Positions 30,704 through 41,136 of a DNA stretch of 64,000 bases are shown in pieces. This stretch comes from Asparagopsis taxiformis (taxonomy: Eukaryota > Rhodophyta > Florideophyceae > Bonnemaisoniales > Bonnemaisoniaceae), in assembly GCA_030407315.1 (NCBI GenBank), contig JALQPE010001848.1, forward strand, positions 34,013-98,012, given 5' to 3'. Position 1 is the stretch's first letter. Each line of letters starts with the position of its first letter. The notes under the pieces were generated by a model. It worked only from the letters and a program-made list of their open reading frames with translations, had not been told where the DNA came from and did no database searches. Both the position numbers and the translations under genes were made by a program.

Positions 30704-31297
30704 GGAGGAATTTGGCAATAGTCATATGACTACTTTATGACTAATTTTGACTAGTTCTGCGCAGCGGCGGTGCTGGCTCGGCGCACTCTCCTAAACCACT
30801 GCGTTCAAGGGAGAACAAAACATTTTAGCTTACAGATACCTAGAAATGAAATGTCTACAGCAATCATCGAAAAGCGAATGTAAAACGAAAGTTGCGCAGT
30901 TTTGTCACCATCACTGTCACAGTGAGGCCGGAAAGATCACGCCCGTGAAGAAAACACAGCTGTCTTTCGTTTTATAGATGCAGTCAGTAGAGGACACTCC
31001 AGCCTCGGCTGCGTGCTTACTTCTGAGCGGATAGCGAGACAGGTGTCTTGCACTAATATGTCACGCTCTGGAAAAGAATGAAACTATCCTGACTACTTTT
31101 GGTAAAAGCTTTCACTTTGCTGAACTTTATCTCTATGAACTAAAACCTACTGTAATTCGGCAACATGTTCAGTCATGCTCACCATCCCTCCCCAGAAGAA
31201 AGATATCCAGGAGAATGCGCCGAGCCAGCACCACCGCTGCGCAGAACTAGTCAAAATTAGTCATAAAGTAGTCATATGACTATTGCCAAATTCCTCC
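30704..31297. mobile_element. MITE, 594 bp, with ~88-bp TIRs
   Basis: Ends GGAGGAATTTGGCAATAGTC on the left and its complement on the right. About 88 bp are inverted with two mismatches (GCGGCGG/GCGGTGG and CGCACTC/CGCATTC). CAT on each side (30701-30703, 31298-31300) is a candidate 3-bp duplication. There is no coding potential inside, so it is a non-autonomous element of unassigned superfamily. Confidence 0.85.
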
Positions 31298-31461
31298 CAT
31301 GTCCTGCACCGGCTAGGCCGATGAAAAAAATCCCAACGGCGGAAATGTCATTGCCTAGTCTGTCTCACGTAAAAAATATATACGCCAACTCTCATGCAAT
31401 TCAGTCAAATAATATACACAACAGCACATCTACGTCATCATGCTAGCAAAACAACATCTTT

Positions 31462-32207
31462 CTAGCTAGAGGTACAGTAATACAACAAGACCGGATCTAA
31501 GAAAGACCACAGCTCTCTTGTATCGCCGTCCAAATCGTTTTCCAAAACGGTATAACGAAGGCGGTCGTCACGTGGAGGGGAGGACATGAAGTCCGCGTAA
31601 CGCCGACAAACTGTCTCTCGAAAGTTCACGAAGTATGCTCTCAGGCTGTTTTTCAAGCATATTCCACGTCATCCAATGAAGATTCGAGAAAAGCGTTACG
31701 CACCCATTTCGTTGGCCCACACGTTGTAGATTGTCGACGTCCAGATATTTGATACATCCCGTCGTTGATGACGTCATTCGGATATTCAAATTCTCCATTA
31801 GTCATCGGACAAGTGTCGTCATACAAAAGTTCTCTTGTAACGAATTGCTCAACTTTTTGGCCAATCACATGCCTCCAGTTCATATCCGCCCAGAACCTTC
31901 GGGAGAAGTCGAATCCGCTGTCTTTTCGAATCCTCGGCATGCCGACGGCCACGGTATTCAAGCCTGCGGTTTGCAGAGGGCGACCGGAGAAGTTTCAATT
32001 GTTGCCAAGCATCGGTGGGGTGCCGTTGCCTGATGACAGCTCCTGCTGAGCGACGATATCTCCCAGTAGTTCAATGGGCTGGACGTAGACACACATTGCT
32101 GACAAGGTTACATCTGGATCTGCCAGACGAAGCGTGATAGAAAACACATGGTCTGCAGCGCACTGGAAAATATTTCCAACCCCAATTGTAAGTACAGATA
32201 TTGACAC
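31462..32207 (-). pseudogene. Broken unknown reading frame
   Basis: A minus-strand frame beginning near 32207 continues in phase past a single TGA (after PPMLGNN, near 31996) to 31653. It then resumes one frame over (SLRAYFVNFRETVCRRYADF) to a stop at 31462. Together this is about 240 residues with little competing coding signal on the other strand. I do not recognise the family. It could be a degenerate gene or a gene with unrecognised small introns. Confidence 0.3.
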
Positions 32208-32674
32208 TCAGACACGATCAGCGCATTTTTTTTAATCATGGCGAGCAAGTCCACAGTGATAGATACCTCCTCGTCATCCCTATTAACTCCAACAATACGG
32301 ACAATTGTTCACAAGATGGATTTGGAAACACCTCGCAGCACTTTTTCGTGAGACGTGTAGATTCGAATAACAGCACTGCACGGGCAAATCAAAACTGAAA
32401 ACTTTCAGCGACATTATGCTTACTGTCACGCTTGTGTGCACCATGTGGAGATAATCGATGGTCTTTATTGTCGGTGTTATTGACGCCGCGCAAGGTATAA
32501 GGAGAGCAGGACATTGCTGTAAGTACTGTAAGTAGTAAGTTGTTCTTAAATTACAGTTGCATGTTGCAAGTCCTTGAAAGAGTTCTTCAATACACGATCT
32601 GAACTTGCGACCTGAGAAATCTTCATACGTTCCGATATAATGTGAGACGTTTCCCGTATTCCTACCTAAATACC

Positions 32675-33008
32675 TGTCACGCATTCCAAATAATGCGATT
32701 CAAATTAGACGGGAGATCCCAAATTCGGTTCTATTATGCCCATTATCATCTTTCCTGTATTTCCTCTCAAGACTCCGTTTGGCGCTGCCAAATGCTACCC
32801 AATTAATGGAAGACCTTTTCTTTTTGACTGACCAACTAGGAAACTTTGGCGGTGCAAGCTGTTTATCGCTGGCAATTGGACATAGTCAATGAAACAGAAA
32901 ACATAGCTAGGGAGATATCGAGTGTATTTAAACGCAGGTAGCAGAGAGTACAAGTAAAGGAGGCAGGAAAAACCACCTCAACAAAAACTCAAACCACGAT
33001 TAACTACA
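32675..33008 (-). mobile_element. Solo LTR, family S, reverse copy
   Basis: Reverse-complement relative of 12447-12775, bounded by TG...CA and flanked by ATACC on both sides (32670-32674, 33009-33013). The separate 5-bp duplication shows an independent insertion. Confidence 0.88.
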
Positions 33009-33847
33009 ATACCTTTCTTTGACATTTCAAGTTGTTCGAATTGCTTTGCTTTTCGTGATTGATTGGTCACCATGACAGAGAGGGTAGACAGCATGGTGTA
33101 AAACTTGTTTTGGTTTGGTTTTCGAACCGAAACAGAGAGCTCCATCCCCAGTTCCTACTCGCAGGCGTTTTCTTCTCTATCGACGTTCACTACGACTCGA
33201 TGATATATGGAGCTTTTCGTAGGGCATAGTTGTACAAATAGAACTGGATCGGAAAACATGTTGTTGCCCACTCAAGTTGTTCATTACATGACTTGAATAT
33301 TCCTATCCTTCTCTTATTTTCTCCGGTGTATGTGAACGTTTTGCAATTAATTGGTGAAAGGCTCTGGTTCACAACCTGGAATTCGAAGTGTGGAATTAGC
33401 TCTTGACACGAGAGAAAAGTGAAGATGCCACGCTCTTCAGAAGATATATTATCGTCCTTGTACACAGCAAATCCCAGAGGAGGAATGCGACAAATACCAA
33501 CAGGAAATTTCGGAATCATTAGCCTCTCCTGAATGAATTGAAATCTGCTATGAAACAATGAAATAGCAGACTATGCTTTCTTATGGCATTCAAGGGCCTT
33601 CAAAGCATTTCTATTGAATCTCATGACGCTCAGATTGGACAATTTCCTACAATCTTCACTTGTATAAGTAGCAGAGCGCATTATCACTTTCAATGGAAAA
33701 AAGTCACCAACTTTGTCGTCCACTGTTTCATCAGAGTCATAGACATTTCAAAGGGCGTAAGTTTCAGTTAAACTTTTCGGATGAAGTCCCATGGTGAGCC
33801 ATACATTCTGAGTCTGATAAAACCATCTGTCGTCGCACTTCCAGAAA
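33009..33847. other. Intergenic stretch
   Basis: Contains a 122-codon minus-strand frame (33190-33558) that opens from TTG and has four Cys. It is unrecognised and not called. Confidence 0.35.
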
Positions 33848-34282
33848 ATGAAAGTCGTATTCTGGTTGTTTTTTCTGGTCTGTTGTGTATTACGTACCTC
33901 AGGTGTAATCGCACACCCGAGCAGGACATGCAGAACATTGGGGAAATGCTTTCCATCTTCTATAAGAGATTCGTCTGGACTTCGTTTTTGCTCATGTTCC
34001 ACATCTACAACAGGCAAATGCAAGCCTTACGAAAAATGTAAAACTGATGGAGGCTGTGTCGTAGACGAAGAAGCCAGACAAAATGGCATCTGCTCGTGTG
34101 TTGGAGTAGATAAGGCATTTTGCATGCCAACGGTCTCTAATGGACCGCTCATTCGCATAGATCTAGCCAACACATTGGATCCAAACACGAACCGTCTATA
34201 TGACGCGAGTAAGAGGTTTTTGGTCGAAAAAGCCCGTAAGATGGAGTTACTACCCGAGGAGCAAATCAGGAAAAAAGTTTAG
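33848..34282 (+). CDS. Small secreted cysteine-rich protein
   Basis: 144 aa with a clear signal peptide: MK, a hydrophobic stretch VVFWLFFLVCCVL, then a likely cleavage before residue 22-25. The mature part has about ten Cys between residues 28 and 97 (CRTLGKCF, FCSCSTST, KCKPYEKCKTDGGCVVD, ICSCVG, FCMP), a spacing that resembles small extracellular disulfide modules. A charged helical tail follows. No family is recognised. It may be extracellular-matrix or defence-related, but nothing in the sequence decides this. Confidence 0.5.
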   Translation: MKVVFWLFFLVCCVLRTSGVIAHPSRTCRTLGKCFPSSIRDSSGLRFCSCSTSTTGKCKPYEKCKTDGGCVVDEEARQNGICSCVGVDKAFCMPTVSNGPLIRIDLANTLDPNTNRLYDASKRFLVEKARKMELLPEEQIRKKV

Positions 34283-37244
34283 AAGTTACAGTGGTTGTCA
34301 TTTCAGCTTGGAAATGAGTGTATCATTGCGAAAGACCTAGACGTTTCGAATTTCTTCCATTGTTGACGGCTTTTAGCCTCTATGCACATATGTTTGTTAC
34401 ATATGCGATTCCAGAAGACATTTGTTGTAAAACCCGAAACGTTTCAGGAAGCATAGAATGGAAGATGCAACCGACCATGAATAGGTAGTGAAAGTGTCTG
34501 TTGAAATAATGGGCTGTGTAGGCTCCAGATACTCCCAGACATGTGGTAGTGTGGTTTCGAACGCAACTGATGTCAATGCTAGAGCCCTGGATGTTAGGAA
34601 CGGGCAGCGATGGTATTTCTTGGCAACTTGCAGTCCTGTTATCGTCGCTGTCGATATCAAGCTCTCAGGCTGCAACCGTGATTCAATCAATCCTAAGCAG
34701 GCGCAGTGAGTGCCGCTCCAATTGTGGGTTGTACACTGTTCTGGATGTAGAAATATCTTCTGTGTGCCTCGTCATTATTCGTCAGTATTTCACCACGGCT
34801 TGTATGAGCGGAGTACCGGAGGTTTCCACGTTGACACGTGGTAGAACCACCCAAGTGGGCCATCCAACATCCATATGACTGGTTTCAGTACGACAAACTA
34901 TCCTGCTGTCCGCCACGCTATTGGTGATTCACTAAGATAACAAATATTGTATACAGTAGGTGCCAATTGGGTGTTAAATTTCTGTAAATGTGCTTTCTGT
35001 TCACACCCATTCGATAGTAGAATTTAAGCGATCCTTTGTACAGGTCGAGCTCAACTAGTGAAAATTGCAAGAGCTGCATAGAATAATCGGTCCCCAGCAC
35101 GCTCAGGCTGCTACTGATATCCCGTAGCGGAAGATACAACTGCTGCAGATACCACTACCGTTTTTAAGCTTGTAGTGAGGGACTGTGAAATTATCAACTC
35201 TCTAATTCCTTCCAAGCTTGTATTGTAACTAGCAAAAGTCCACAATGAATTCAAAAGGAATTATGTAACGCGGTGGATTGAAACATACATATCTACCAGT
35301 GACAACTTTTGGGATGATCATTAGAACGCAGGATAGAAGCGTACGAACGAAGGCTCATAGACTGCGCTCAAATGAGACAGGCATATCGGTATCGGCAAAG
35401 TTGTGCGCTTTGTGGGAAAGAAATGTCACCAATACAAGCGGAGAACATGGCTGGCTGGTGGTATGCATGGTGTTTGCGAGACGCTGAATGATAAATTGAG
35501 CGAAAGTTGGTGGTGCGGGAAAGAACTCAAAGGTGAACACATATGCACACTGTCTACTGGACGCAGATCATAGGGGAATCTAATGCTGACAAAAAATTGA
35601 GCGCACGTAGGCGTGACAAGGGGTGAGTGCAGAGAGAGATTAGTGAAGTTGATGAGGAAATGATAAGCACTACAAGACTTTACTTTTCGTCCTCATATCC
35701 AGGTCCATGTTTTTCCTTCTACCCAATCAGCTCCGCTCTGATCGGAGATTCATATGGAGAGCTCATATCTCAATCCAAATCTTTTCGGTGTCACAATTTT
35801 CTGATGCCCTTTTGGAGAAGATACGAAACACAGGCGCGTGCTTGACATTCATATTCTCAGAGTGACAATAGAACTCGTACTGTTCGTCGTACCGAAGGCT
35901 GATCATATCTTGCTTCGAACAACCATGATGTGTATGATGTTGTAGCGTGCAGTACTGTCAAAGTTGCACGAACAGCTCTTTTTCCGGAATCACATAGGTT
36001 ATTTGCACGTGACTTGAAAAATTGCTTTGTAGGCACAACTGGGGTGAAGGCAGCGTCATAGCTCGTTGAGTTTGAACATAGGTAGGATGGAAGATGCGTC
36101 AATGTAGGGTATGATATGAGCAGATAGCTCCATAAAACGCATGAAAAATTGTTGGGATATCGATATAACCAGGCGACATGCCAACTCTAGTGTCTGCGCA
36201 GGCACAACATTCTTTATAGTCTAACAAAAATGAGGTTCTTTGTTAAGTGTGACGTGAAATATAGAATACGAGCAGTAGAATCATCAAAGCAAGAGATAGG
36301 TTCACTGTAATTTTGTGAACTGATTCTAGCTTATTCGTCTCCTGGGTGGCTGCGCCCATGCCACTTCAGAACAGTTATGATGGCACAGATTCTTAGGAAA
36401 CTTTCGAGTAAGCATTGTTGAAGCTGAAAAGGAATGGAATGGTTTCTGTCATTTGCCGAAGAAGGACGGTGCCGATCAGATGAGCAAACGAAAAACAAAA
36501 AGATATTATAAACGGACACAGATCACCTGTAATGGGCCCAATGCTTCCACTGCATTTGGGAATACAGTGTTCTACACGACTAGGGTGAGCAGCTCTGTAT
36601 TCAAATTAGTTCGCGAATTGTATAAGGGTATAATGTAGTGCAGGATGCATATTCATTGGTGATGAATGGGGCTCAAGACGATTAATATGTATGGAACAGG
36701 TCGAACGCAAGAGAATCTCCATTTGCATCGTTGAACACTGCTCCTAGTGCAACGTGGGATGAACAAAGCAGAGCGACTTACCTTACGTGTGGTGATAAAT
36801 ACTTGGAGGGTACAGGTGCGTTTCAAAGTCCGTGTCCACACGCAAGTCGTATTATACCGATGTCGGTCAGATTTCAACGATATTATAAGGTGACTTCTTG
36901 TTGTTTCTGATAAATTTATGGCAGCTCTAATTTGAGCTCTGTGGCAAATTTGATAACTTGTTACGCAGTTGCCCCATCCAGCCATTTCTTTTCTGTTTGC
37001 TAATGCAGATAAGGCATCGTCGATCGTTCAATATTTTCTCATATCAGGGCAGATCAGAAAACGGTTCGACGCAGACTAACTTCTCGACAGGCTCTCTCCC
37101 ACGCGACATCAAATTCAAACACTTGTTGGATTCCACCCAGTGATTTAGATTTCTCCGAGACGCAAATCCACCTCTCGATCCTCAGTGCGCACCCAGTACG
37201 GAAATGTTTTCTCAACTTATGGCTCATCCTGACTCATATCCATT
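34283..37244. other. Long gene-poor stretch
   Basis: About 3 kb without a gene I can support. Overlapping short plus-strand frames at 34488-34878 (GQRWYFLATCSPVIVAV..., then ECRSNCGLYTVLDV in the next frame) could be a decayed secreted-protein exon. The rest is AT-rich with no terminal repeats seen. Confidence 0.4.
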
Positions 37245-37252
37245 CTATATAA
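37245..37252 (+). promoter_or_regulatory. TATA box of the secreted Cys/Thr-rich gene
   Basis: CTATATAA, 57-64 bp upstream of the ATG at 37309. This spacing puts the transcription start between the two candidate ATGs and favours the downstream one. Confidence 0.55.
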
Positions 37253-37308
37253 ACTGTCCTCCCTCCAACTCAAACCCACATTCTTCAAGCATCAACGAGC
37301 TTCTCAAC

Positions 37309-38826
37309 ATGAATTCCCCTCTCCTCATCCTCAACACACTCCTCATCATAGCCGCACTGCTAGTCCCAACAGTCGCGAACCCACTCCAGATTCGCTATGC
37401 TGAAAGAAGCAGTGATCACTACCCAGACCGCTCATCACAAGCTTCAGCCCCTACAAGCAGGTCCATTTACCCCAGACAAACTTGTCCCAGTGCATGTTTC
37501 GCCTCCCGTCATAGAGCCGTCCAAGCCTGCCAGTCTCCATTCGCCAGGAGAAACCATTGCGTAGTTGCAGGTTGCTCCCGCCGAAACACACATCCTGGAC
37601 GCAGAGGCTATCGATGCGTCAGAAGACGCCCAAGGCCAGTGCCAGCAACTGCAGCACCTCCCATCAATCCTCCTCCTGCCCAACCGGCTTCGCCTGCTTC
37701 TTCCTCCCGAGATTGCCCTAGTATCTGCTTTACGGCTCGTCGAAAAGCCGTCCATGCATGTTCATCCCGTTTCGCAAGACGGAATCACTGTGTGGTTTCA
37801 CGATGCTCATTTGATTCTCGACGCCGCGGAAGAAGAGGTTTCCGATGTGTTCGCAGACGTGGAGGCCGTCCTGATTCAGTTACAGTCATTATTACACCGG
37901 GAACAACTGCTCCACCTGGCGAGGCCCTTCCTGATGGCGCTTTTCCCTCTACAACCGCACCTGTCATGACCGTTACTACTGTTTCTACCTCTTCAGGAAA
38001 TGTCTTCCTACCAACCGAGGTCGTTCCGCCTGTCACTACAACCGCTATGGTAACCACAGTTCCGCCAACAGCTCAGGTGACAACAACCACCTTACCTCCG
38101 ACGACTGCCTCGACTATGGCGGTCTCAAGTACCGTTCCGATTACTGTTCCTCCGCTTCCGATTCCTGCCGTTACTACTACAGCACAGCCCCCACAAGCTC
38201 CTCAGGCCCCAACTGTAGCAGCGACTACTACGACTCAATTTCCGACAGCGCCCCCAAGTACCTTCCTCCCCACTACTGTTGTGGCTGCAACAACCACTAC
38301 AACGGTTTCCACCTCCCCAGTCATTGTGACAGTACTACCGATTACTGCTCCTCCCACCGTGCCCACAACGACCCCACCAGTAGTACAGACTACCTCTGTT
38401 ATATTCGCTTCAGTTATCACCCCGGCCACTACTACTCCGACTACTTCAACAACCACCTCCACTACGACTACTACAACGACCACCTCCACTACGACTACTA
38501 CAACGACCACCTCCACTACGACGACGACAACTTCAACTACCACTACTACAACGACACCAGCATGTAATTTGGCTATTTCAGACCCTCGGACAGGAGGTAA
38601 TATGCCAAGAGACATTGTTTGTTCCTGCCCAACGGATAGTAGAACGTTCAACGTGATCGACGCTGCAAACAATGATGTTGGGGCTTGCTTTGACGAGTGT
38701 ATAGTTCGAGAAGTTGGCCCTCTTTGTACCGTTGCATTGAATAATTTGCAGGCCATATTGAACTCACAGAGAGAGCCATGCTGCATGGGATGCGGTGGCG
38801 ACGTTGATTCCAATACTTGCCAGTAG
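37309..38826 (+). CDS. Secreted mucin-like protein with duplicated Cys/Arg-rich domain
   Basis: 505 aa. The ATG at 37309 starts a good signal peptide (MNSPLLILNTLLIIAALLVPTVA); the in-frame ATG at 37204 would bury it and lies upstream of the TATA box. Two tandem ~45-residue modules share CPS-CF-R-RAV-AC-S-FARRNHCVV--CS...RRG-RCVRR (six Cys each). A ~270-residue Thr/Pro/Val-rich stalk follows, ending in pure Thr/Ser runs and probably heavily O-glycosylated. The last ~90 residues form a third, different Cys-rich domain (CNLAI to CCMGCGGDVDSNTC). It is likely a cell-wall or matrix glycoprotein; no family name is recognised. Confidence 0.75.
   Translation: MNSPLLILNTLLIIAALLVPTVANPLQIRYAERSSDHYPDRSSQASAPTSRSIYPRQTCPSACFASRHRAVQACQSPFARRNHCVVAGCSRRNTHPGRRGYRCVRRRPRPVPATAAPPINPPPAQPASPASSSRDCPSICFTARRKAVHACSSRFARRNHCVVSRCSFDSRRRGRRGFRCVRRRGGRPDSVTVIITPGTTAPPGEALPDGAFPSTTAPVMTVTTVSTSSGNVFLPTEVVPPVTTTAMVTTVPPTAQVTTTTLPPTTASTMAVSSTVPITVPPLPIPAVTTTAQPPQAPQAPTVAATTTTQFPTAPPSTFLPTTVVAATTTTTVSTSPVIVTVLPITAPPTVPTTTPPVVQTTSVIFASVITPATTTPTTSTTTSTTTTTTTTSTTTTTTTTSTTTTTTSTTTTTTTPACNLAISDPRTGGNMPRDIVCSCPTDSRTFNVIDAANNDVGACFDECIVREVGPLCTVALNNLQAILNSQREPCCMGCGGDVDSNTCQ
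38430..38555 (+). repeat. ACT/ACC trinucleotide repeat in the Thr-rich stalk
   Basis: Degenerate (ACN)n tract with two near-perfect ACCTCCACTACGACTACTACAACG units. Such tracts vary in length between individuals. Confidence 0.8.
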
Positions 38827-39044
38827 GATTATTTTTCTCTACCTATTCGAAGCCCTCGCTGAGAATTCAAACGTTTTAATGGAGACTTATTGCTTCGCAC
38901 GTTCATCAGTGAAAAGAATAACTGCCGTGTGAGAAGTTTCTTCATATACAATAGACTTGTATCTCACTGAAGAGTTCGACTTTTTTAATCTAAAAGAGTC
39001 TCCACAGTTAACGAACGAATTGGGAAGAGTAAGAACTTATTACT

Positions 39045-39637
39045 TGTCAAGGACCATCATACGTGTACGCGTGACAGATAGGAATTACATATAAACATAA
39101 CCTCGAGACACCGACGACGTCCCGGGGTAAGAACTTCACTTAACAGGTTATGGGCCCAGGCACTCCACTGGCACACTTCACACCATCCCGGGTTCAACTC
39201 CCGACGACTACATACAACCTCCCTCCTGGTCGGGCCACAATAGGCAGGTCTAAATACCGTGAGTGTTGGATAAATACCTTTATCCTCGTATAACCACCAA
39301 GTCACCGAACATGTGGTTCATTGGTTTTACAGATTATAGGCCCAGTCGCTACCAAGACGCACTCCCACCAACCCTGCCCATCCTCCAGCCATCGCCGCTG
39401 CATTCTTCAACCATTGCCGCTGCTATACAGTCTCTGCAACATCCCTCACTGTCGCTCCAATATTGACGATCTTGAGGTAGTCTCGTAATCGGATACCATT
39501 TACTTTATCGGCGGCGAGATCGCTTGACGCTACCTTAAATACTGATTCTACTGTAATGCATTATTGTATTGGTATGATCTTCCGACAAGCGGAGGCTTTT
39601 GGAGATACGACACGTTGTACGGATTGATCTTCCGACA
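39045..39637 (-). repeat. Putative Copia 3' LTR
   Basis: Read on the minus strand it starts TGTCGGAAGATC 18 bp after the pol stop and ends CTTGACA, giving TGTC...GACA ends over 593 bp. TGTCGGAAGATCA recurs ~50 bp inside. With no 5' LTR present this boundary cannot be confirmed by a direct repeat. Confidence 0.5.
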
Positions 39638-39654
39638 GTCGCCGCGTGGCGTGT

Positions 39655-41136
39655 CTAAGAAAGCCGGAGGAGCTTAACTTGTTGGCGGAACTGAGCTGGT
39701 TTTAGTGCTTTAGTTAGGACGTCCGCAGCATTTTGTTCCGACGGGATGTGTTGCACGGTGATCCTGTTGCGTGTAATTTGTTCCTTGAGATAATGGTATT
39801 TGACATCCAAGTGTTTAGACTTTGGCGTTGGGTGCGATGTGTTGGCTGTGGTTACTGCACCGGCGTTGTCCATGTTGATTGTTGTCGGGTGGTCTTCTGC
39901 GTGATTGAGGTCAGAGAGGAGATGTCGAATGCAGTTGACGTGTTGGGCGGTGTGATACCCTGCAACGTATTCGGCGGCCCACGTGCTTGGTGCAACAAAT
40001 CGTTGTCTCTTAGATTGCCAAGCAACGGGGGATCCATTGTACATTATCACTGTTCCCGTGGTGGAGCGCCGAGTATTCGTACATGCTGCGAAGTCGCTAT
40101 CTGAATAAGCGGTTAATGTGCTCGTTAGCTTTGTGGAGTATGTAAGACCTCGTGTTTTGGTGTCCTTGAGGTATCTTAAGACACGGAGGCCTGCCTGCCA
40201 TTGCTGCTTTGTGGGTTGATGTGAATATCTTCCCAGGGAGCCCGTGATGTACGCTATATCCGGGCGTGTGGAATCAGCCAGGTATCGTAGGCTTCCAACT
40301 AATGAGTTGTAGTTGTAGGCTTTGGTATCGAGTGGTGTGTCGAGGTGTTTTGTGGTGTTGATTATGTCTGTCGCAATCGGTGAATTTGCAGACTTGGCAC
40401 CAGTTAGCCCATATTGGTGGAGAAGCTTGTCGATGTAAGCTGGTTGGGTGATAGTGATTGAGTGTGGGTTGCGGGTAACCTTCCATCCCAGGATGTGTTC
40501 CACGGGGCCTAGATCTTTGAGCACATATTTAGATTGCAGATGTTGCTTCGCCGTTTCGCGGAGTTGTTGGCAATTGGAAACGACAAGGAAGTCGTCTATG
40601 GTGATCACAAAGAAGACAAATTTGGTGTTGTCCTGTGAGGAGCGAAGGAGAAATGTGCAGCTTTCACTAGTAAGACGTGTGAAGTTGTGCAATTCAAGGT
40701 GTTTGGATAATCCTCGAGTGAAGTTACTGCAGGCTTGTTTGGCACCATAAATGTTGCCAGTGACTTTGCCCACATATCCAGGGTACTTAACAGATCCGTC
40801 AAATCGCGGGGGTTGATGGATATACAGAGGTTTGTCGTCTCCAAACGTTTCGTGGAGGAACGCCGACTCGATATCCCAGTGATGCACGTCGTATCCATGT
40901 GCCGCTGCAATAGCTAGTGCCGTGCGTACGGCGTCGCGATCGGCTACGGGTGATGTGATGTTATCAGGGTCGTAGTGTTCGTTTGGTTTTTGCATGTCGC
41001 CGCGAAGATTACACCTTGTTTTCCGTGTTAGTGGATTGCCGTTGGTGTCGGTCTTTGTTTTAAGAACCATCTTGACAGGGAGCAGTTTAGTGTTAGGGGG
41101 AATCTGGTTCTTGGGGATGTAGGTAATGGTACCTCT
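39655..41136 (-). CDS. Copia reverse transcriptase-RNase H
   Basis: Open from just after the in-frame TAA at 41137-41139; the first ATG is at 41070. The RT core includes DIESAFLHETF (first catalytic Asp) and FVITIDDFLVV, where the usual YVDD is IDD. Then follow PDIAYITGSLGRYSHQPT, RNase H (SDSDFAACTNTRRSTTG, and NAGAVTTANT) and the C-terminal HIPSEQNAADVLTKAL. RT and RNase H are otherwise complete. Confidence 0.92.
   Translation of the reverse strand, partial: RGTITYIPKNQIPPNTKLLPVKMVLKTKTDTNGNPLTRKTRCNLRGDMQKPNEHYDPDNITSPVADRDAVRTALAIAAAHGYDVHHWDIESAFLHETFGDDKPLYIHQPPRFDGSVKYPGYVGKVTGNIYGAKQACSNFTRGLSKHLELHNFTRLTSESCTFLLRSSQDNTKFVFFVITIDDFLVVSNCQQLRETAKQHLQSKYVLKDLGPVEHILGWKVTRNPHSITITQPAYIDKLLHQYGLTGAKSANSPIATDIINTTKHLDTPLDTKAYNYNSLVGSLRYLADSTRPDIAYITGSLGRYSHQPTKQQWQAGLRVLRYLKDTKTRGLTYSTKLTSTLTAYSDSDFAACTNTRRSTTGTVIMYNGSPVAWQSKRQRFVAPSTWAAEYVAGYHTAQHVNCIRHLLSDLNHAEDHPTTINMDNAGAVTTANTSHPTPKSKHLDVKYHYLKEQITRNRITVQHIPSEQNAADVLTKALKPAQFRQQVKLLRLS

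Noticed and set aside
12447..33008. The two inverted ~330-bp repeats as TIRs of one 20-kb transposon
   Set aside because: Each has its own TG...CA ends and its own different 5-bp target duplication, so they are independent solo LTRs.
39191..39201. Perfect tRNA B-box-like GGTTCAACTCC, possible tRNA gene or SINE
   Set aside because: No acceptor-stem pairing and no good A box upstream on either strand; it lies inside the putative Copia LTR.
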